Positions 57,386 through 64,000 of a stretch of 64,000 bases of DNA are shown one piece after another. The stretch is from Lelliottia jeotgali (GTDB lineage Bacteria > Pseudomonadota > Gammaproteobacteria > Enterobacterales > Enterobacteriaceae): contig CP018628.1 in NCBI GenBank assembly GCA_002271215.1, positions 4,216,001-4,280,000 on the forward strand, given 5' to 3'. Each line of letters starts with the position of its first letter. Within the stretch, counting starts at the first letter, position 1. The notes beneath the pieces were generated by a model. The model was not told where the DNA came from, searched no databases, and was given only the letters and a program-made list of their open reading frames with translations. The translations under genes and the position numbers were made by a program.

Positions 57386-58365
57386 GGGTGATTTCCTTCC
57401 TGAGAGGATTTGTGTTCCTGACGGACAACACGTTGAATAAAGTAGCGCGGACGTGCGCGGACATCGTTGTAGATACGGCCGATGTACTCACCGAGTAACC
57501 CCATGCCGACAAACTGTGCGCCGATAAACATGAACAGCACGGCGAAGAGCATAAAGACCCCTTCCGCCGCCCATTGCGGACCATAGGCCAGACGCAGGAC
57601 CACCAGCAGCACAGAGAGCGCAAAGCCCATCAGGGCAATGATGCTGCCGAAGACGCTGAGCAAGCGCAGCGGCGTGGTGGTCAGGCAGGTGATCAGGTCG
57701 TACATCAGATTGATCAGACGCATAAAGCTGTACTTCGATTCCCCGTGCTCGCGCTCGGCGTGCTGCACCGGGATCTCCGTGGCTTTGCGCGCAAAGGTAT
57801 TCGCGAGAATTGGAATAAAGGTGCTGCGCTCGTGGCAGTGCAGCATCGCATCGACAATATGACGACGATAGGCGCGCAGCATGCAGCCGTAATCGCCCAT
57901 CGCCTTGCCAGTGGTACGCTGGATCAGGCGGTTGATGGTGCGCGAGGCCAGCTTGCGGAACACGCTGTCCTGGCGGTTCTGGCGCACGGTGCCGACCACG
58001 TCATAGCCTTCGTCGGCGGTCGCCACCAGGCGCGGGATTTCCTCCGGCGGGTTCTGCAGATCGGCGTCGAGGGTGATGATCAAATCGCCCGTCACGTGGC
58101 TGAAACCGGCCATGATCGCCGAGTGCTGCCCGTAGTTGCGGTTCAGCAGCACCGCCACGATATGACTGCCGTCGGCCTGTGCGGCTTCGGTGAGCATCAT
58201 CGCGGAGTCGTCGCTGCTGCCGTCATCGACCAGCAAGATTTCATAGGCTTTGCCCATGCTGTCACAGGCGGCAGTCGTACGACGAATCAGCTCTGGCAGG
58301 CTCTCCTGTTCGTTATACACGGGGATCACCACAGAGACTTTTTGTACTGGCGGCGCGCTAAACAC
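57382..58365 (-). CDS. arnC: Undecaprenyl-phosphate Ara4FN transferase ArnC
   Basis: GT2 enzyme joining Ara4FN to undecaprenyl phosphate. [26 protein letters not shown] and [14 protein letters not shown] are present; two C-terminal membrane segments (about 230-255 and 265-290). The start is taken at GTG 58365 (giving [M][12 protein letters not shown], 327 residues, same register as Salmonella MFAAPPIKK) with AGGA 7 nt upstream; ATG 58371 would add two residues and a start at 58419 would overlap arnB by 62 bp. It overlaps arnB by 8 bp. Confidence 0.93.
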   Translation of the reverse strand: MFSAPPVQKVSVVIPVYNEQESLPELIRRTTAACDSMGKAYEILLVDDGSSDDSAMMLTEAAQADGSHIVAVLLNRNYGQHSAIMAGFSHVTGDLIITLDADLQNPPEEIPRLVATADEGYDVVGTVRQNRQDSVFRKLASRTINRLIQRTTGKAMGDYGCMLRAYRRHIVDAMLHCHERSTFIPILANTFARKATEIPVQHAEREHGESKYSFMRLINLMYDLITCLTTTPLRLLSVFGSIIALMGFALSVLLVVLRLAYGPQWAAEGVFMLFAVLFMFIGAQFVGMGLLGEYIGRIYNDVRARPRYFIQRVVRQEHKSSQEGNHP

Positions 58366-59506
58366 GTCCATGTCCTGCAAGCTGATGGAGCGCGGTAATG
58401 ACGCGGGTTGTGTCGTCATGAGTCATATCCGGGAAAAGAGGGAGTGAACAGATGCGCGCGCTGTTCCATTCGGTGTTCGGTAAAGACACGTCCGGGAAAC
58501 GCTCGCGGTAATATTTTTGCGTATGGGCCGCGCGGAAATGCAGGCCAGTGCCGATACCCTGGGCTTTCAGGGCTTCCATCAGCGCGTCGCGGGTATAGCC
58601 GCACGTCGCTTCATCCACGCGAATAATGAACAAATGCCAGGCATGCAGATGCGGCCAGGCGGGAACATTCAGGGGCATGAACGGTGTGTCGGCAAGCTCC
58701 AGCAGATAGCGGCTGGCAATCTCCGCACGGCGGCGGTTGGCATTGCCGAGTTTGCCGAGCTGCACCAGGGCCAGCGCGGCGTTAATATCCGCGAGGTTGT
58801 ATTTAAAACCGGGAGAGATCACTTCGGCCTGCGGTGCGCGGCCGAGCGTCTGGCGGTCAAACGCATCGACGCCGAGACCGTGGAACTTGAGGCTGCGAAT
58901 ACGCTGCGCCAGCTGTTCGTCGTCCGTCACCACTAACCCGCCTTCGGCGCAGGTCATGTTTTTGATGGCGTGGAAGGAGAAAATCGCCGTCCCCTGCCAG
59001 CCGACGTGGCGGCCTTTGTAGTAGGTCCCGGCAGCGTGGGCGGCGTCTTCAATAACCGGAATGCCGTGGCGCTCGCCAATAGTGCGAATGGCGTCGATAT
59101 CCGCCGGGGCACCGGCGTAATGCACCGGAATAATGGCTTTGGTGCGCGGCGTGATCGCCGCTTCGACAGCTTCCGGCGTGACCATCAGGGTATCGCGATC
59201 GACATCGATCATCACCGGCGTGGCACCCAGCAAGACGATCATATTCAGCGTCGACACCCAGGTCATCGACGGGGTGATCACTTCATCGCCAGGCCCGATA
59301 CCCAGCGCCATCAGGGTGACATGCATCCCGCCTGTTGCCGAACTGACGGCTATCGCATGGCGGTTTCCCGTCAGGGTGCAAAAGGCTTCTTCCAGCGCCT
59401 GATTCTTCGGCCCGGTGGTTATCCAGCCTGACGCCAGAACGTCCTGCAGGGCGGCGATTTCTTCTGCGCCCATCGACGGACGTGAAAAAGGCAGAAAATC
59501 ACTCAT
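58358..59506 (-). CDS. arnB: UDP-Ara4O aminotransferase ArnB
   Basis: PLP-dependent aminotransferase of the DegT/DnrJ/EryC1 family making UDP-Ara4N. 382 residues; the PLP Lys is in [14 protein letters not shown] (about 182-195) and [10 protein letters not shown] is near 54. First gene of the arn operon. A 512-bp AT-rich region lies upstream with a PmrA-type site. Confidence 0.96.
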   Translation of the reverse strand: MSDFLPFSRPSMGAEEIAALQDVLASGWITTGPKNQALEEAFCTLTGNRHAIAVSSATGGMHVTLMALGIGPGDEVITPSMTWVSTLNMIVLLGATPVMIDVDRDTLMVTPEAVEAAITPRTKAIIPVHYAGAPADIDAIRTIGERHGIPVIEDAAHAAGTYYKGRHVGWQGTAIFSFHAIKNMTCAEGGLVVTDDEQLAQRIRSLKFHGLGVDAFDRQTLGRAPQAEVISPGFKYNLADINAALALVQLGKLGNANRRRAEIASRYLLELADTPFMPLNVPAWPHLHAWHLFIIRVDEATCGYTRDALMEALKAQGIGTGLHFRAAHTQKYYRERFPDVSLPNTEWNSARICSLPLFPDMTHDDTTRVITALHQLAGHGRV

Positions 59507-60018
59507 TATTAATTTCCTTGCGATATTAATTCTTTACTGCCGTAAAGGGCGGCTCAGTGAAATCTTGCGGGATGTTATTTAAATAAAGACGAAATAAAAT
59601 TTAGTCGCTACTTCATTTGTGTCAACAAACCATCAACTAACGCCAAACTACCGTTCTTTTCTTAGGAAAGAATTAAGAGATGAATAATCAAAAACCGATG
59701 ACGCGGATTAAAATCCTTAAAAATCATTTTATTTACAATGTATTATGATTTTTTATCCATAGCTGGTTATTTGTGATGAGGCTCACGACATGTTAAGGAT
59801 ATATTTCAACGCTTCAGTTTAAAAAATAGTAAACGAATGATTAACAGAACCAAGAAAATATCTTTTTCTCGTCATAAATAAGCAATGAGTGCGGAACTTT
59901 TGATTTGGATTAATTGTCGCCTTTATTCATGTACGTTTCGCTGGCGCGAGTTCCGTCGAGGTCGCCGCCACCTGCTACGCTTTAGGGTCTGAACGTTAAT
60001 CATCATAAGGAACAGACC
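59507..60018. promoter_or_regulatory. AT-rich control region of arn, with a PmrA-box-like site
   Basis: 512 bp without a gene, strongly AT-rich in contrast to both neighbours. On the minus strand CTTAATTCTTTCCTAAG (59661-59677) fits the PmrA/BasR box YTTAAK-N5-YTTAAK with one mismatch, 155 bp before arnB; this is in keeping with PmrAB control of arn. The rest shows no clear structure. The right part (59940-60018) should hold the promoter of the divergent SDR gene. Confidence 0.65.
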
Positions 60019-60813
60019 ATGAAAATCGATCTGACGGGGAAAGTCGCGCTGGTCACAGCCTCTACCGGCGGCATTGGGTTGGCGATTGCGCGCGGGCTGG
60101 CGGAAAGCGGTGCGGAAGTGATCATCAACGGGCGCAGCGCCGAGTCGGTTAATAACGGCATTCAACAGCTTCAACAGGCGGTTCCCGGCGTGCAGGTTCG
60201 GGCAACTATTGCCGATCTCAGCTCGCCTGAGGGCGTGGAGTCAGTGCTAAAAGTGGCATCGAATGTCGATATCCTGGTGAACAACGCCGGGGTTTACGGG
60301 CCGGAGGATTTTTACGCCACCGACGATGACACCTGGAACCGCTACTGGCAGACCAACGTGATGTCCGGCGTGCGCCTGTCGCGCGCCTTGCTGCCTGGCA
60401 TGGTGCAAAAAGGCTGGGGCCGCGTGGTGTTTATCTCTTCTGAGTCAGCGTGCAATATTCCCGCCGACATGATCCACTACGGCGTGACCAAAACAGCCCA
60501 ACTGTCGCTGGCGCGCGGTCTGGCCAAATTCGTGGCGGGCAGCGGCGTGACCGTCAACAGCGTCCTGCCGGGACCGACAATGTCGGACGGATTTGCGGCG
60601 ATGATGAAAGACGAGATGGAAAAAACCGGGAAATCGCTCGAACAGCTGGCGAAAGAGTTCGTGATGGCCAATCGTCCGACGTCGGTTATCCAGCGCGCCT
60701 CGACCGTGGAAGAGGTCGCCAATATGGTGGTGTATGTGTGTTCAGTGCAGGCCTCCGCCACCTCCGGTGCGGCATTGCGCGTGGACGGCGGCGTGGTCGA
60801 CGACATTATTTAG
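60019..60813 (+). CDS. Short-chain dehydrogenase/reductase (SDR), function unknown
   Basis: 264-residue classical SDR. Cofactor loop TASTGGIGLAIA (14-25), NNAGVYG (about 89), catalytic Ser in FISSESA (about 143), and Tyr/Lys in YGVTKTAQ (about 154-158). C-terminal half LPGPTMSDGF. AAGGAAC precedes the ATG. The substrate cannot be inferred. It is divergent from arnB and convergent with the NlpC/P60 gene, so it appears to be a single-gene unit. Confidence 0.85.
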   Translation: MKIDLTGKVALVTASTGGIGLAIARGLAESGAEVIINGRSAESVNNGIQQLQQAVPGVQVRATIADLSSPEGVESVLKVASNVDILVNNAGVYGPEDFYATDDDTWNRYWQTNVMSGVRLSRALLPGMVQKGWGRVVFISSESACNIPADMIHYGVTKTAQLSLARGLAKFVAGSGVTVNSVLPGPTMSDGFAAMMKDEMEKTGKSLEQLAKEFVMANRPTSVIQRASTVEEVANMVVYVCSVQASATSGAALRVDGGVVDDII

Positions 60814-61334
60814 GCATCTGTGCCTGTCACCCGGCGGGCGGTAATGAAGTGCGAATGCCAGTAATTATTCGCCAGCGTAGAGACGGTCACACCCTGGCTG
60901 GTCGAGGCGTGAATAAACTGATGGTCGCCAATATAGACGCCCACATGACGGCGGTTTGGACCGGTCTGAAAGAAAATTAAATCGCCAGCTTTCAGGCGAT
61001 ATTCTGCCACCTGAACGCCACGGTTGATCTGTTCACCCGTGGTGCGTGGCAGCGACAAATCAGCAGCGTCACTGAACAGATGTTGCATCAGGGCAGAACA
61101 ATCGACGCCGTGATGTGTAGACCCCCCCCACACATAGTGCGTCCCTTTCCATTTTTGGTATTCATCGAGAATGCGGGCGCGAAGCGGGCCGCTTTCCTGA
61201 TGCTCCAGTGATGCTCTCGCAGGGGTTAGCGAAAGCTCCTGAGAAGGAGATAACATCGATGCTGGCAGTTGAAAACTAAACGCAGAAAACGAAGCAAAAC
61301 TTAACAAAAGGGTTGAAATAAGCAGTCTAAGCAT
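60810..61334 (-). CDS. Secreted NlpC/P60 peptidoglycan endopeptidase
   Basis: 174-residue protein from ATG 61334 with a signal peptide (MLRLLISTLLLSFASFSAFSF) and an NlpC/P60 domain having Cys79 (GVDCSALMQ), His130 (NRRHVGVYI) and His142 (FIHAST), the catalytic triad of gamma-D-glutamyl-diamino acid endopeptidases. It is probably a cell-wall hydrolase of the MepS/YafL kind; exact homologue not settled. Its frame begins earlier (61409), but the signal sequence favours 61334. It overlaps the end of the SDR gene by 4 bp. Confidence 0.85.
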   Translation of the reverse strand: MLRLLISTLLLSFASFSAFSFQLPASMLSPSQELSLTPARASLEHQESGPLRARILDEYQKWKGTHYVWGGSTHHGVDCSALMQHLFSDAADLSLPRTTGEQINRGVQVAEYRLKAGDLIFFQTGPNRRHVGVYIGDHQFIHASTSQGVTVSTLANNYWHSHFITARRVTGTDA

Positions 61335-61577
61335 AAATAACAATTCTAAGCAGTGAGTGAGCTCTTCCTTACCTGTGAGGGGGCAATGTTCCCTCGAATT
61401 GGCTTTCAAGGTGGCGATAATATAGACAGCTCAGTTTTTAGCCAATCACTTGTCGGTCCAAAAAAGGACATTGGAGCCCATCGCCAGTTTGCGAAAAAAA
61501 AGCACTCGATTGAGGGACTGTGAAGGTAAAGCAGGTAAACTAATGAGCAGAATGTGTATTTCAGCTAAGACATCTTT

Positions 61578-62237
61578 ATGACCAATATGATCGCCGATGA
61601 GGCAGTGGCAAAATCCCGTGTGCTTTCCGTTTTTGATTTTGACGGAACCTTGACGCATCACGACAGCTTTATCCCCTTTCTGCGCTTTGCCTTTGGCAAA
61701 CGCTATTTCGCCGGACGCCTGGTGCGTATGGCGCTGCCGACGATCCATTGTGTGCGCCGTAAACTCACCCGTGATGAACTGAAAGAAGTTCTGGTGAGAA
61801 CATTCCTGACCGGCGTTGACGAGCACTGGCTGCGCCAGCAGGCCGAGCTGTTTTGCGAAAAATACTGGGGGAAGTTGATGCGCCCGGCAGGCGTGATGGC
61901 GGTAGCGGCGGAAGTGAATTCTGGTGCGGAAGTGACGATTTGCTCAGCATCGCCTGCGCTGGTGTTGCAGCCGTGGGCCGACAAGCTCGGCATTAAGCTG
62001 ATTGGCACGCAGCTGGAAGTGGTGGATGGCAAATTGACCGGTAATATCACCGGGCATAACTGCCGCTGTGCGCAGAAGGTGGCGAGACTGGAGCGGGTGT
62101 ATGGCGATCTGAACGATTACCATCTGCGCGCCTGGGGCGATACACGCGGCGACCATGAGCTGCTGGCGGCGGCGCAAGATCCACACTGGCGGCATTTCCA
62201 CCCGCCAAGAGCGCGACGTAATTCACCGATTAAGTAG
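61578..62237 (+). CDS. HAD-IB family phosphatase
   Basis: 219-residue hydrolase. HAD motif I FDFDGTLT (Asp20, Asp22), motif II Ser in TICSASP, and the late GDTRGDHELL acidic motif. HAD-IB members include phosphoserine and phosphatidylglycerophosphate phosphatases (cf. PgpC/YfhB); the substrate is open. Another in-frame ATG lies three codons in. Confidence 0.8.
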   Translation: MTNMIADEAVAKSRVLSVFDFDGTLTHHDSFIPFLRFAFGKRYFAGRLVRMALPTIHCVRRKLTRDELKEVLVRTFLTGVDEHWLRQQAELFCEKYWGKLMRPAGVMAVAAEVNSGAEVTICSASPALVLQPWADKLGIKLIGTQLEVVDGKLTGNITGHNCRCAQKVARLERVYGDLNDYHLRAWGDTRGDHELLAAAQDPHWRHFHPPRARRNSPIK

Positions 62238-62245
62238 TCGGTATC

Positions 62246-62367
62246 GCCGGGTGGCGGCTTCGCTTTACCCGGCCTACAGATTCTGTGCGGCTTTTTTGCC
62301 GGGTGGCGGCTCCGCCTTACCCGGCCTACAAAACTTGTAGGCCCGTGCAGGCGAAGCGTCGCCGGGC
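62246..62367. repeat. Three REP units between the HAD phosphatase gene and terC-like gene
   Basis: CGCCGGGTGGCGGC..TTACCCGGCCTAC, GCCGGGTGGCGGC..TTACCCGGCCTAC and GTAGGCCCGTGCAGGCG..CGTCGCCGGGC fill the gap between two convergent genes. Confidence 0.83.
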
Positions 62368-62370
62368 ATA

Positions 62371-63396
62371 TCAGGCCGCACGTTTCCCAGGGAACACCAC
62401 GCTCGCAATAATTCCTAACGCCAGCACGCCCAGTACCACAAACAGGCTCATGTTCGCGGAGATGTTGTACCCGTGATGCCAGAAGTGGTCAGTCGCATTC
62501 AGCCCCAGTTTGAACGCGACGAAGAACAGTAGCAGCACCACGGATTTCTCCAGATGGACCAGGTACTGTTTCAGCGCTTCGAGCACAAAATAGAGCGTAC
62601 GCAGGCCAAGGATCGCGAACATCATCGCGCTGTAAATGATCAGCGGTTCGCGGCTAACGGCGATAATCGCGGGTACGGAATCAAAAGCAAACATCACGTC
62701 AGACAGCTCAACTACCGCCACGCACAGCAGCAGCGGCGTCGCGTAGCGCTTCGCTTTTTTGACGCGCCCTACCATCACATCCTGGTTTTCCGGTTTTTCC
62801 AGCTCCGCATCCACCTCTTTCTGCGTCAGCAAAAAGGCGTTGCTGCTGATCTTCGGCCACACCGGGTAAAAGCGTTTTACCAGGCGATACGCCAGATGGT
62901 GGGAATAATCTTCCACCTCGTCGCTCTCTTCGTTACGACGGAGCATCATCAGCGCAGTCCAGCCTACCACCAGCGCAAAAATCACTTCCACGTAAGGCCC
63001 CAGGCTCAACAGGCTGGTCCCGATCGCCACGAAAATCCCACGGAACACAATCGCCCCCAGCACGCCCCAGTAGAGTACGCGATGACGATACTTATCCGGC
63101 ACGCCGAACCAGGCAAAAATCGCCATCATCACGAACAGGTTATCGACTGAGAGCACCTCTTCCAGCGCATAGCCGGTGAGGAACAGGCTCGCCATTTCGG
63201 CACCGTGATGGACATACAGGAACCCGGCAAACGCCATCGCTAACATGACCCAGAACAGGGACCACATCACGGCGCTTTTCAGCGAGATAGGTTTGTCATG
63301 ACGGTGCATGAAGAGATCGATAAACATCGCCCCGACCGCCATCACCACAAAGACAACAACGGTTTCCGTCGGGAAACCGAGATGAGCAGATTCCAT
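62371..63396 (-). CDS. TerC-family integral membrane protein
   Basis: 341 residues from ATG 63396 with about nine hydrophobic segments. The TerC/Alx signature is LTGYALEEVLSVDNLFVMMAIF (about 71-92) and ELSDVMFAFDSVPAI (about 221-235). Family members are linked to tellurite resistance (TerC) and manganese export (Alx); here there is no ter operon, so housekeeping metal export is as likely. AAAAAGGG precedes the ATG. Confidence 0.88.
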   Translation of the reverse strand: MESAHLGFPTETVVVFVVMAVGAMFIDLFMHRHDKPISLKSAVMWSLFWVMLAMAFAGFLYVHHGAEMASLFLTGYALEEVLSVDNLFVMMAIFAWFGVPDKYRHRVLYWGVLGAIVFRGIFVAIGTSLLSLGPYVEVIFALVVGWTALMMLRRNEESDEVEDYSHHLAYRLVKRFYPVWPKISSNAFLLTQKEVDAELEKPENQDVMVGRVKKAKRYATPLLLCVAVVELSDVMFAFDSVPAIIAVSREPLIIYSAMMFAILGLRTLYFVLEALKQYLVHLEKSVVLLLFFVAFKLGLNATDHFWHHGYNISANMSLFVVLGVLALGIIASVVFPGKRAA

Positions 63397-63490
63397 TACA
63401 CAACCCTTTTTGAGTACAAAATACACACCATGCAAAATGCAAAAACGAACAAAATAAAAAGTGGGCTATATGCCGCCCCAATCAAGTTTA

Positions 63491-64000
63491 TCACTGACCT
63501 TTGGCTTCATCCTCAGCCTTGATTCTGTGCGGCTGCTCCAGCACCATTGTTTGCGTCTGGCTCAGGCTAATGCCCGCCGCACGCAGCATTTTAAGGATTT
63601 CATACAGCAGGTCGCTGCGCGTTCCGCTGACCATACGCGGGCTGTTCACGTACCCGGTCACGCTCAGCACAATGCCGTTTGGCCCCAGCTCTTTAAAACT
63701 GACCGATGGTGCAGGCGTTTCCAGAATAGAGTCATGCAAGGAATACGCTTCCAGAAGCAGATTGCGCACCTGTTCCGGGTCGATATCCAGCGGGAAAGTC
63801 AGCGCGATGGTGGCAACGCCCTGCGCATTACCCATCGTCGCGTTACGCACGTTCTGGGAAATGAGCTGCGAGTTCGGGACAATGACCGTGGATTTATCAC
63901 TGAGCTGAATTTCCGTCGCACGCACGTTGATGCGACGGATATCACCTTCCACACCACTGATGCTCACCAAATCCCCCACTTTCACCGGGCGTTCCGTCAG
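63491..64000 (-). CDS. MscS-family mechanosensitive channel (N-terminal part outside window)
   Basis: The last 169 residues of a small-conductance mechanosensitive channel. VKVGDLVSISGVEGDIRRINVRATEIQ is the beta-domain that follows the pore helix, and VPNSQLISQNVRN is typical of MscS. The frame runs on through base 64000 without a start. Paralogue (MscM, YbdG, YbiO-like) cannot be told from this part. Confidence 0.85.
   Translation of the reverse strand: MTERPVKVGDLVSISGVEGDIRRINVRATEIQLSDKSTVIVPNSQLISQNVRNATMGNAQGVATIALTFPLDIDPEQVRNLLLEAYSLHDSILETPAPSVSFKELGPNGIVLSVTGYVNSPRMVSGTRSDLLYEILKMLRAAGISLSQTQTMVLEQPHRIKAEDEAKGQ

Noticed and set aside
62246..62367. Possible CRISPR-like array of regular palindromes
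   Set aside because: The units are REP elements in alternating orientation without unique spacers, and no cas gene is present.
62371..63396. Tellurite resistance operon
   Set aside because: Only a TerC-family gene is present; no terZABDE neighbours.

Overview
The window comes from a chromosome of the family Enterobacteriaceae. From 1 to about 36180 the gene order follows the E. coli K-12 77-minute region (gntU-gntK-gntR ... rpoH-ftsXEY ... zntA ... yhhT), and nearly every product aligns end to end, from memory, with its E. coli counterpart. Several departures point to an Enterobacter/Lelliottia/Kosakonia-like relative rather than Escherichia: a 4-aminobutyrate-type aminotransferase between livJ and rpoH, direct yhhY-ggt adjacency, an IS481-family element between ugpB and livF, a complete aryl polyene (APE) cluster before acpT, and an arn operon directly after acpT. 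The species cannot be fixed from sequence reading alone.

Region 1 (1-36180) is a conserved backbone. It holds gluconate uptake and its repressor (gntU, gntK, gntR); yhhW, yhhX, the iron-stress sRNA gene ryhB and aaaT; gamma-glutamyltransferase (ggt) with yhhA; the glycerol-3-phosphate ABC system (ugpBAECQ) with Pho boxes; an intact 1285-bp IS481-family element with 5-bp target duplication; the branched-chain amino acid ABC system (livKHMGF plus livJ) around panM; the aminotransferase; rpoH; ftsYEX; rsmD; yhhLMN; zntA with a perfect ZntR-type operator; tusA; yhhQ; dcrB; yhhS; yhhT. REP-type palindromes sit in at least nine intergenic gaps, and two ERIC elements lie beside yhhW and between livK and livH.

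Region 2 (36475-52165) is an accessory island-like block: an aryl polyene biosynthetic cluster of about 15.7 kb, all on the plus strand. It encodes a lipoprotein, a methyltransferase, a chain-length-factor-like protein, acyltransferases, two acyl carrier proteins, an acyl-activating ligase, two hotdog dehydratases, a thioesterase, a ketoreductase, two ketosynthases, an export set (LolA-like, MMPL, lipoprotein) and finally AcpT, the phosphopantetheinyl transferase expected to activate the two carrier proteins. The products would be yellow polyene-carboxylate lipids anchored in the outer membrane. The arrangement gives a natural setting for acpT, which is an orphan in E. coli K-12.

Region 3 (52131-59506) is the complete arnBCADTEF operon for adding 4-amino-4-deoxy-L-arabinose to lipid A. 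It runs on the minus strand, converges on acpT with a 35-bp overlap, and is preceded by a 512-bp AT-rich control region with a PmrA-box-like site. Region 4 (60019-64000) holds a short-chain dehydrogenase, a secreted NlpC/P60 hydrolase, a HAD-IB phosphatase, a TerC-family membrane protein and the C-terminal part of an MscS-family channel cut by the window end.

No tRNA, rRNA, CRISPR array or prophage was seen. I found no wholly unknown multi-gene system. The most interesting block is the APE cluster and its pairing with arn, two envelope-modifying systems tail to tail.
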